From Dactylonectria macrodidyma (taxonomy: Eukaryota > Ascomycota > Sordariomycetes > Hypocreales > Nectriaceae), in the NCBI GenBank assembly GCA_020744425.1, contig JAGMUV010000022.1, positions 1,116,001 to 1,180,000 on the forward strand: DNA of 64,000 nt, given 5' to 3'. The notes beneath the pieces were generated by a model. It was not told the origin of the DNA, did not search any database, and worked only from the letters and a program-made list of their open reading frames with translations. Of this stretch, positions 21,191-31,600 are shown one piece after another. A program made the translations under genes and the position numbers. The stretch's first letter is position 1. Each line of letters opens with the position of its first letter.

Positions 21191-22345
21191 ATTCAACTAC
21201 CACGCGATCTGACGCGCGCCCGACGCGTGGTGGGGGGTTCGTGACGTCCGCGTTGGCTAAAATGTGATAGCGAGTACAATAATGACACTACATCGCTGTA
21301 TGATGACGCGGGTATCTTCGCAACAGAAGCCATCATTCTGACAAAAGTCCAGAATTCAGTATTTTCCCGCCTCTTCAACTGCAACTTAATTTTACAGCTT
21401 GAATGGGCTATCTTGCTGGTTTCCAAAGCGAATATTTGTAATATGAGAGAGGGTTGAAGTCCAAATTATCTTCCTGGGAAACCAAATGCCAGTGGGGCTA
21501 AGAGGTACTAACCTGTTGGTGTGGATCCGACCGTACAATCCGGGTTTAGCCACCGTCCCAATTTACACCTAATTTGTAAGGCAACAGCCGACATCGCTGA
21601 TCACAAAGCCGACCGCGGCGTCTCCCCTTTTCTAGCTAGTCAGATCAATCATAACACAATATTCCTATGCATCCTGCCGCGGCTAGCTTTCAATATAACC
21701 CCACCATAATAATAGGTGGGGATATGCGGTAGCGCTTATCCTCTTCTTATAGGGTAGGTTGGCGAGCGTAATAAGGCAGTCGAGTTCCCAGTCAACGCGT
21801 TAGCCTCTAACGGAAAGACACATGTTTATATAAGTTAAATGTATAGTGGATGACTTTCTCATTTTTTGCTGGGAACTCTTGCTTAGTATCGATTTTATCT
21901 TGATTAGGGAGATATGTCCCGGTCGTTATGTTGTAGTTGAGAAAGCTATCCGCTCAACTCTACACGATAACCCCACCGTGGCCAAAAATGGAGGGAGGAG
22001 CTCAGCCCAAGATACGCCGCTCGACAGTGCTACCAACTTCGCAGATTCCTCATGACTGCATATTGAGGCTCAACCTCGGAAGGTCCCACCGCTCAGCTTC
22101 CATACGTACGCGATAAATGCACTTGAGACTCAGTTCTTATCAGACGCCGAAATGGCGCGAGAAACGCGCGAAGCTGACGTAGACAAGGGTGGGACTGTTT
22201 CCAGTGTTTAGCTCAATGGCCTTAACGCCTAGTCGATCTATGAGGCGTCAGGGGGTCCAAAGCTATTTGAAGTGGATGGTCTCCTGCGCATAACTCCAAA
22301 GGTTTCATTAGGATGCACTAATAACACGTGAAGACACGCGTCAAC
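21191..22345. other. Intergenic region, probably decayed repeat
   Basis: 1.15 kb where the missing 5' exons of the RTA1-like gene should lie. I see only short, unrelated frames. The far end leads into the hAT remnant, and its terminal repeats could not be found. Confidence 0.35.
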
Positions 22346-24360
22346 ATGCCTCCTGAGTCGTCTCTATTTGTAGGGGACGTTAAATACGACGAATTAAGCT
22401 TACCGGCGCCAGGGTCAAGCATCTATGCAGCTGAGCAGCACCATTTACAACGGCCAATTTTCTCTGCGCCCTCTTCCTCCGCGTCATCCGCGTCTACGCA
22501 TCAATCGCAGCCGAAGAAGCGTAAACTACGCGCGCCTGAAACGTGGAAGCAATTTCATGTAGCTCAAGGAGACGAAGAGATACATCAGAACAATCAGAGA
22601 TTCTGGTTATCAGACAGAGCTATATGGTCCATAATTGCACTTCGGCAAGAGGAGTGCGCATTCCCTTTTGCCGTAGCGGCATTGCGATACTGGTATTGTC
22701 ATCAATGTCACAACCCGCCATAGCGAACAGTCTCGACTACAAGCGCCAAACGACATATGCGAAATGACTACGGAATTATCATTGATGACGAAGAAAGGCT
22801 AGCTAAGAAGGCACTTCAACAGTCTCTTCAAGTAGCTTTCATATGTGTAGAAGAGAAAAATCGAGCGATACTCTCCCGAGATGAAGAATCGATCCTCCGG
22901 AATACAATCAAGCTTAATGCATTCTATAAAGCTCAAACCCAATTGATCACGCGCCGCCATCTCTCGCTCAACTATGTCTCTTAGCCGGAATACTAAGCAC
23001 TTCTTTATTCAGTCAACCCGAGGGCTGAGGAGGTCCTTATTCAGTTAGGTAATACGGTATCGGCTCATATTAAGCGGTTCTATATCATATATCGCGAGAA
23101 CATTAAGGTTCAATTATAGGTAGCAAAGTCATAAGTCTACTTTAGCATCGGTCTATAGTCATCTGTCACAACTATCATCAGACTCTAGGATCATGTTTGC
23201 TTTTTTGTGCCCTCATGACAGGCCACAGGCTCGAGCCCCTGAAGGCTCAGATCCCTGACTTAGGTCACGAGACCGTCTTTTCCTTCATGTATATAAGGGA
23301 TGATTTAAGCCCTTCAAATAGCTAGAAATCAAGAGCTTCTATTCACATCACAATGCACCCTTCCTATCCGATGTAACATTATCACTACATCGCAAAGCCT
23401 TTCTCAGAATATGTAGGCAATGGGTCGATAAATATTATGAGCTCCGTGAGGCCCTACTGGGTCTGCCGAACGTAGAGTACAGTCACTCCGGAGAGACGAT
23501 GTCGCGGCACTTGCTTAACACCATACGGTATTTCGATATCGCTAGCAACATTGGCTACTTTACATCAGATAACGCTACAGCTAATGACACTTGCCTACGT
23601 GCTTTATCGACGGCATTGGCGAACGGGTTTGGCATTGGAATGGACTACACCGAGCGCTATATTCGACGCAGAGGCCATATTATCAACCTCTACCTCCAGG
23701 CGTTTCTTTTCGCCTCCAGCAAAGAGGCACTAAACGCGGCAATTGACGAGGCAGATCGTAACGCAGACACCACGGTTGTTGAGTCTTTACAGACGCAATT
23801 GCGGCAAAAGAACAACAAGGGCAAACACCGGAAGGTTCCGGAGGATCAAGCCGGATGGCGATTGATGGGCCCCCTTGGGAAACTTCATAATATCGCCGTG
23901 TTCATCCGGAGTTCTATACTGCACAGTAATGCTCGGCAACGTCTGGCAGGTCATGCACTCGGCTTGACAATGCAACGAGATGGAATTCGTGGTACACTCT
24001 ACTTCGGACCGCCCTCGAGAAGAAATCCAAACTTATGGTGTCTCAGCAAGAGCATTATAAGGCCCTAGGTGAAGACTGTCTCACATAGGATGACTGGGAT
24101 GTCCTTAGGCTAACGGCAGACTTCTTCCAACCCTTCTGGCAGGCTACACTGGCGCAGCAGAGGAAGCGGTCATCGTTAGATCCGTTACTTTACCGCATGG
24201 ACATCTTACTCAAGCATTTCGAAGATGCCAAGGTAAATTATTCATTCGACCTTATTTGGCGTGATGTTTGACGGTGCTAAACAGTGTTATAGAAGACGCA
24301 CAGCAATAATCAGCGTCTCATCCACTCTATCCACATGCTCATGTATTACAAACCTAAGAA
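22346..24360 (+). pseudogene. Decayed hAT-family DNA transposase
   Basis: Pieces of one transposase follow in order on the plus strand, split by stops and a frameshift. The first (from ATG 22346) carries a basic QPKKRKLRAP patch and the start of a BED-like region. The middle piece (22757 onward) keeps NAFYKAQTQLITRRHLSLNYV before a TAG at 22982-22984. The longest open piece (about 23461-24068) shows YSHSGET, NIGYFTSDNATAND, RRRGHIINL, then LGKLHNIAVFIR, all characteristic of fungal hAT transposases. A further piece to about 24270 keeps DDWDVLRLTADFFQPFW and LLKHFEDAK. The expected C-terminal dimerisation region is lost. The element cannot be mobile. Confidence 0.82.
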
Positions 24361-25321
24361 AGTACCGCAACTATCCCCAACTTAGATGTAAGGCGAAAGG
24401 TCGAACACATTCAAATCTACGAGCTCATATGTTGCATACCGCTACGGTATCACTGAGATAGAGAGCAAAGAGCTGCACAAAGTTCGGGTGCGTCGACTTA
24501 GCCAGAACTCGGAGCCTCCTTCACTACAACTAAGTGAAGGCGTTTCAATCGGCAGTGGTGTATGCCGACCCAACCATTTACATGGGTCACATCCCATTCA
24601 TAGGCGCAGAGTTAAGCCACACCTTAACATATCTGCGATCTAAAGCGAAGAAAAACAATACAATGCAACCACGTGAAAAGATCAAGATGACATGCTTAAA
24701 GATGTTGTAGGGCCAAAAACGAAATACTTCTAGATGCAGGTTACATAAGCCGTAAGTGGATGGTTATGATACAAGTAAGGTGGTTAGGGGTTAGATTGTC
24801 GCTAACAGGAGCGGAAAGAGCACGGACCATCGATCCGAGTAATGTGGTCCGTGCGGACGCGGGATCCTATGGCGCCAATCATTTCCAGCCGACATCAATC
24901 ATCTTATGCCGCCACTCCGTTCAGATTGGAAGGTGGCGGGTAAATACTAAGTCAGGAATAGATGGGTAAGACAGGCTGCCATCCATGTTGGCAATCCTGA
25001 AGTTATTACATTGCGAGGGTAATAGGGTTAGCGTGAGACTGGGATAGGCAACCTACGGACTGACCCTCGAACATGTCTTGCCTGCTTTTGTATGTACTTA
25101 ACTGGAAGGCATTGCCATAGATTTTTAACTGCCAATCTGTAAGGACGAGGACACTTGATCGTCGGAAGCACATCAGAGTCACCCGGATACATCTAATCAC
25201 ACTCAGTTATACACTCATGAGAACACTTTCAAAAACATCAAAAAACCAAGAACCCACACCCTTCTCGAAGAAAACAACAAGACCCCCAAAAAAATACCCT
25301 TTATATGATAGCTTAGCAAGA
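24361..25321 (+). promoter_or_regulatory. Upstream and probable 5' UTR region of the NRPS gene
   Basis: About 960 bp lie between the transposase remnant and the chosen start. No gene is seen. A CCAAT pentamer is at 24874-24878. The last 120 bp (from about 25200) are rich in A and C, with long runs such as CAAAAAACC, the usual look of a fungal 5' untranslated leader. That is why I start the NRPS at 25322. A perfect 10-bp inverted repeat is at 24820-24854. Confidence 0.45.
24820..24854. repeat. Perfect 10-bp inverted repeat upstream of the NRPS
   Basis: GCACGGACCA (24820-24829) and TGGTCCGTGC (24845-24854) are exact inverted arms around a 15-base spacer, about 470 bp upstream of the start codon. 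The left arm plus six bases is repeated near the epimerase gene at 19850-19865. A regulator site or a transposon-end remnant are both possible. Confidence 0.55.
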
Positions 25322-28300
25322 ATGGCAGCTATCCAGAAACAACCAAGTACGACGGTGCCCTCCATCCCGGGCGGAGCCGCCGTCGAGTCTCGCAACGCGC
25401 GACACGTCGAGGCGGCTCAGCATTTTGGCATAGAGCCAGACAAGATCGAAATGATGCTGCCTTGTACTCCGTTTCAAAGCGATGTGATAGATTGGGCCAG
25501 CGGCGACGAGCGGCGTGCCATTGGCCATGCGGTCTTTGCAATCGGACGAGACGTCGACGTCAAGCGCTTGGCCGCAGCTTGGAAAGAGGTTATGCGCCAG
25601 AAACCTGCTTTGAGGTCTCGCATATTCACCTCCGCGACCGGAGACCATTATCAAGCGGTGCTGTCGGAGGACTTCGCGTGGCTTCATTCGACTCGCCTGG
25701 ATGAGAAAGAGGTCGTCATCAAGGACGAAGCGGCTGCTGCTACGACGGAGAAGCAGTGTAACCGATACGCTCTGCTTGAAGATCCGAGCATGATGAAGCA
25801 GAGACTGCTTATATGGACTTTCAGCCATGCCGTAGTAGACAACTCTCTACAGGAAAACGTCCTTAGCAAAGTATTGACTGTCTACAAGGGCGCCATCGCC
25901 CAAAACGATGGCACAGCAGTCGAAGTACGAGTCCATAGCTTCGCCAACGCACCAGCAGACGTGGCCCTGTTCTGGCAGCGGCATTTTGACAATCTGGATG
26001 CTTCTTCGTTTCCTGTTCTACCGTCGCACCTGACGAAACCCCAGCCCAGTGCGCAGGCCGAGCATAAGATCACCGACCTGGCCTCGACTCAAAAGGATTG
26101 GGACAGTACTACCGTTTGCCGAGCAGCGCTCGCAGTCCTCCTGGCCCGCTACACTCATGCATCGGAAGCGCTGTTCGGCGTCGCGGTGGAGAGGACCCCT
26201 TATTCCGAGGGGCAGGAGCGCCAGGTCCACGGTCCCACGCGGACCGTGATGCCCACCCGTGTGTTTTGCGATCCTCACCAACCTGCATCCGACCTTCTCG
26301 GGGCGATTGCGGCCCACGATGCTGCCGTTAGCGAGTTTGAACAGGCCGGCCTAGATAGCGTCCGCCGCGCTGGGGACTTCGGACCCGCCGCGTGTGATTT
26401 CCAAACCGTGCTGGCGGTTACTTCTTCCAAGCATGGCTGTGGCGATGCCCCGGCTGGGTCGAGTCCAATGCTCCATCGGACTGTCGTGGGATCGGACAGG
26501 TTCACACCCTGCCTCGATCGTGCCCTCTTGCTCCACTGCCATATGGCCGAGGACTCGGCCTCGATACTCGCGAGATACGACCCGAGTGTCCTTGATGCCC
26601 GACAGGTGGCTCGCTTCCTGCGACAGCTGGGGCTCTTGATTGTGCAGTTCCAACGCCATGCGGTTAACCAGCCCCTCGAAGAACTACACCTCGTCACGGC
26701 AGAGGACCGCGCTGAGATTGAGAGTTGGAACTCAGCGCTGCCCCTGAGGTATGACATCTGCCTCCACGACGTGATCGCCCAGAAGGCTGCAGAGGCGCCA
26801 AACAGTCCCGCCGTGTACGCTTGGGACGGCGAGTGGTCGCACGCCGAGCTGGACAGTGTGTCGTCGCGCCTCGCCGGGTATATACAATCCCTGAAGCTAG
26901 ACGCTGGACACGCAGTGCCCCTCTGCTTTGAAAAGTCCAAGTGGATGGTCGCCGGAGTTCTCGCCGTGCTCAAGGCCGGCCACGCCTTCGCGCTGGTCGA
27001 CCCCGCCCACCCGGCGGCCCGCGTCGCCCAGATATGTCGGCAGACGTCCGCCACGTTCGCCCTCGCCTCCAGGCTCCACGGCGACACCTTCCGCGGTCTC
27101 GTGCTCAACACAATTGTGCTCGAGGACGACTTGCTCCGGTCGCTGCCCAGCGGCGAGGGAGGCTTTGCGCCGGTCGCGAAGCCGCATGACTTAGCCTATA
27201 TTATCTTCACGTCAGGCAGCACCGGCGAGCCCAAAGGAGCCATGCTGGAGCATCGGGCATTCGCCTCGTGTGCCCTCCAGTTCAGCCCCTATTTCGGCAT
27301 CGACAAGGACACCCGCTCCCTCCAGTTTTCTTCGTATGCCTTCGGTTCGAGTCTGGCAGAGACTTTGTGCACCCTGATGCATGGAGGCTGCGTCTGCATT
27401 CCCTCGGATCACGATCGCATGAACGACATCTCGGGCTTCATCAAGCAAGCACGCGTCAACTGGTCGACGCTCACCCCTTCCTTCGTCTCAACCATTCCCC
27501 CGGAAAGCCTCTCTGGCCTCCGGACCCTCCTGTCAGGCGGTGAGCCCTTTTCGGCGTACCAGAGAGATTCGTTCTCGTCCCGGATCCAGGTCATCAACGC
27601 TTATGGCCAGAGCGAGAGCTCGACCATGTGCGGTGGTGCACCTGTCTACGAAGACACCACCGACCTGCAGAACATTGGCCGCGCCTTGGGCGCCCGCTAC
27701 TGGATCACCGACCCGAATGATCCCGGCAGACTCGCCCCGATCGGTTGCGTTGGCGAGCTAATGATTGAGAGTCCCGGTATCGCCAGGGGCTACGTCGTGC
27801 CTCCGCCCCCGGATCAGTCGCCTTTCCTCGACAACGCACCGGCTTGGTATCCCGCGGAGTGGCGGCAGCAGCAGCAGCTCAACGGCTACCGATTATACAG
27901 GACCGGAGATCTGGTCTGTTACAGACCGGACGGGACTGTTGCATACCTTGGGCGCAGGGACTCGCAGGTCAAGATTCGAGGACAGCGCGTAGAGCTCGGC
28001 GACGTCGAGAGCCATCTGCGCAAAGCGCTACCTAGTCATCTGATACCCGTGGTCGAAGCCGTTAAGCGATCCCACGAGGCGAGCAGCACAGCCCTGGTTG
28101 CGTTCCTGTTCGGGCCGTTCCAACCGGAAGAGGCTGCCCATCTGGGGAAGAAAGCCTACATTCTGGAGAGCAGCGCCACCCAGCGCATTAGGGCACCGCT
28201 GTTGCAGGCGCTCCCAGATTATGCCGTCCCATCGTACTTCATCCGCATGGAGCAGCGTCCGACGATCGTCACTGGGAAAACAGATCGCAAGCGGCTCCGA

Positions 28301-28630
28301 TCCGTTGGCGCCAAGCTCGTGGAGGAACTCATCCAGAGCGCCATCTCTTCGCAGCCAGAAGCGTCGCTTGGCGAGCTAGCGGGTGCAGAGGACCAACTGA
28401 GGCAGATGTGGTTCCGGAGCTTGCAACTCCCTCCCACCTCCAACAGCCACGGAGCCAACTTCTTCGAACTTGGTGGCGATTCCATCGCAGCGATCAAGCT
28501 GCTGAACATGGCGAGGTCGGTTGGGATGGAGCTGACCGTGACCGACATCTTCCAGAACCCGACCTGGAAGGGCCTGGCGGCCACGATCCGGCAGGACTCG
28601 TCTAAAGATGGCCCGATCACTGCGACGCTG
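25322..28630 (+). other. NRPS module 1: degenerate C, starter A (Gly235), T
   Basis: The N-terminal C-like domain (about 25430-26720) has SHAVVDN (25823-25843) in place of HHxxxDG, so the first His and the Gly are changed. N-terminal C-like domains are usual in fungal depsipeptide synthetases. The A domain (about 26745-28360) has YIIFTSGSTG at 27197. Its pocket reads G-S-A-T-L-G-A-T-M-K; the amine-binding Asp235 is Gly (codon 27344-27346). This favours an alpha-hydroxy acid or another acid without an alpha-amine. The T domain carries its Ser at 28481 (LGGDSIAA, unlike the LGGHSLMA of the other modules). Confidence 0.85.
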
Positions 28631-31600
28631 TACCAGGGACCTGTTGAGCTGTCATATGCGCAGGGCCGCCTCTGGTTCCTGGACCAGCTCAACCAAGGTT
28701 CGTCGTGGTACCTTGTGCCATTTGCAGAGCGTTTGCGCGGCCCGCTCCATATCGAAGCTCTCACCGCCGCCCTGCACGCTCTGAAGCAGCGGCACGAAAC
28801 CCTACGAACCACGTTCGAAGAGCACGACGGCGTGGGCATGCAGGTGGTCCAGGAGAGCCACGCCAGGGAGCTCCGAGTGATCGACGTGTCGTCGGCTCCT
28901 GAGAGCTACGAGGAGGTTCTGCGGCAGGAACAGACGACGCCTTTCGACTTGGCAACCGAGCCGGGTTGGCGCGTCGCGCTGCTGCGACTGGGAGAGGAGG
29001 ATCATGTCCTGTCGATCGTCTTTCACCACATCATCTCCGACGGCTGGACGATCGATATCACGCGAAAAGAGCTCGGCATCTTTTACGCCGCTGCCCGCCG
29101 GAGCGAGGACTCCTTGGCCCAGCTACCCCCGTTGCCGATCCAGTATCGCGACTTTGCCTTGTGGCAGAAGCAAGAGGCGCAGGTTGCAGAGCACCAGCGG
29201 CAGCTCGAATACTGGACCGAGCAGCTCGCGGACAACTCCCCGGCCGAGTTCATATGCGATAAGCTGCGGCCGGCGATCCTCTCGGGCGATGCGGGAGAGA
29301 TAGATTTCGCCATCGAAGGCCCCTTGTTTGAGAGTCTCCAGGCCTTCTGCCGCGACCACCAGGTAACCCCGTTTGCCGTTCTCTTCGCGGCGTTCCGTGC
29401 CACGCACTACCGCCTTACAGGCGCAGAGGACGCAACAATCGCCACCCCTGTTGCCAACCGTAGCCGCTCAGAGCTGGAGGACATGATCGGCTTCTTCGTC
29501 AACACCCAGTGCCTGCGGACGGTTATCGAGAACGACCAGACGTTCCACAACCTGGTCCAGCAGGTGCGGTCGACAGCAACCGCGGCGTGGGAGCACCAAG
29601 ATGTGCCCTTCGAGCGCATCGTGTCAGCGCTTCTGCCCGGATCTAGAGACGCGTCACGAAATCCGCTGTCACAACTCGTGTTTGCGCTGCACTCACAGCA
29701 GGATTTCGGCAGGATCCACTTAGAAGGCGTGGATGGCGAGTCTCTCCCCACTGTACCGACAACTCGCTTTGATCTGGAATTTCACCTTTACCGAGAACAA
29801 GACCGATTCCGGGGCAACGTTCCCTTTGCTTCCGATCTGTTCGAGCGCGCAACCATTAGCGGTGTGGTTGATACCTTTCTGGAGGTGCTGCGCCGCGGCC
29901 TTGATCAGCCGGAGACATGCCTCGCCACCCTGCCCCTGACCGACAAAATGGCGGAACTGCACAGGATGGGCCTGCACAACGTCGAGAAGACAGACTACCC
30001 CCGAGACGCAAGCCTGGTGGATCTCTTCCGCGAGCAGGTGGCTGCTCATCCAGAGGCGGTAGCTGTCACGGACACGTCCTCAACGAGGCTGACGTACGCC
30101 GAACTGGACCAACAGTCTGATAAGCTTGCCAGCTGGCTACGCCAGCGCCAGCTGGCACCCGAGACCCTGGTTACCGTGCTCGCTCCTCGATGCTCGCAGA
30201 CCATCTTGACCTTCCTCGCCATTCTCAAGGCGAACCTGGCCTATCTCCCGCTCGATGTGAACATGCCTGCCGCGCGTCTCGAGGCCATCCTGTCGGCGGT
30301 ACAGTGCCAGAAGCTGGTCTTCCTCGGTGCAGGTACACCGACGCCGGAGATCCAGATGCCCGACGTTGAGGTGGTCTCTATTACCAACGCCTTGAGCGAG
30401 GCCGTAGACACCCGTCATCTAGACGATGCTACTGTAAGACCCCAGGCGACGAGCCTGGCCTACGTGATGTTCACCTCCGGCTCAACCGGTCAGCCGAAGG
30501 GCGTTATGGTGGAGCACCGCGGCATCACCAGGCTGGTGAGGCAGAGCAACGTCAATTCCAAGCTCCCACCGGCCGCCCGCGTGGCACACTTGTCCAACGT
30601 CGCTTTTGACGCCTCAACGTGGGAAGTTTGGTCGGCGCTTCTTAACGGTGGAACTCTCGTATGTATAGACTACTTTACCACGCTGGACAGCAAAGCCCTT
30701 GAGGCTACATTCGCTCGGGAACAAATCCAGGCCGCCATGCTCCCGCCCGCCCTCCTCAAGCAGTGCATTACCAATACGCCTGCCATGCTGCGCGGTCTGG
30801 ATCTCCTCTTTGCCGCCGGCGATCGGTTTGATAGCCGCGATGCAATCGAGATCAAGGCCCTCGTTCGTGGCAGCGTCTACAACGCGTATGGCCCAACCGA
30901 AAACACGATTCTCAGTACCGTGTACGAAGTATCTGAGTACGACTCCTCGTTCGCCAACGGTGTGCCTGTGGGCCGGGCCGTAAGCAACTCAGGCGCATAC
31001 ATCATGGACCCGGACCAACAGCTCGTTCCCGTCGGCGTTATGGGAGAGCTTGTTGTCACTGGTGATGGCCTTGCGAGGGGTTATACGGACCAGACGCTAG
31101 ACCAAGATCGGTTTGTTCAGATCGCCATTGCTGGTCAGCTCGTGAGGGCCTACCGAACGGGCGACCGCGTGCGGTACCGGCCTACCGATGGTCAGATCGA
31201 GTTCTCTGGTCGTATGGACCAGCAGGTGAAGGTTCGCGGCCACCGTATCGAGCCGGCCGAGATCGAGCAAGCGATACTCAGCCACGGCGCCGTTCTCGAC
31301 GCCGCCGCCGTCGTCCGGAAGTTTGAGGGCGAAGAACCGGACATCATCTGTTTCGTGGTCGCCCGAGACGACAACGCAGCCGTCAACCATACCCCAGTCC
31401 GTGACGACGAGACTCCGGGGAAGGTAGGTAGCCGGGATGAAGAGTTTGCGACACTGATGGAGCAGCAGATCTGGCAACGGCTCAAGGCTGTGCTGCCGCC
31501 CTACATGATTCCAATGCGGATCATCGTGGTGGACCAGATGCCTCTCAATGCCAACGGTAAGGTTGACCGCCGTGAACTAACACGCAGGGCCCAGACGACG

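Noticed and set aside
25217..25321. An in-frame ATG at 25217 that would extend the NRPS by 35 residues
   Set aside because: It has C at -3 and A at +4, and the extra codons lie in A/C-rich, leader-like sequence. The ATG at 25322 has a strong context and precedes the first C-like domain at the usual distance. It remains possible.
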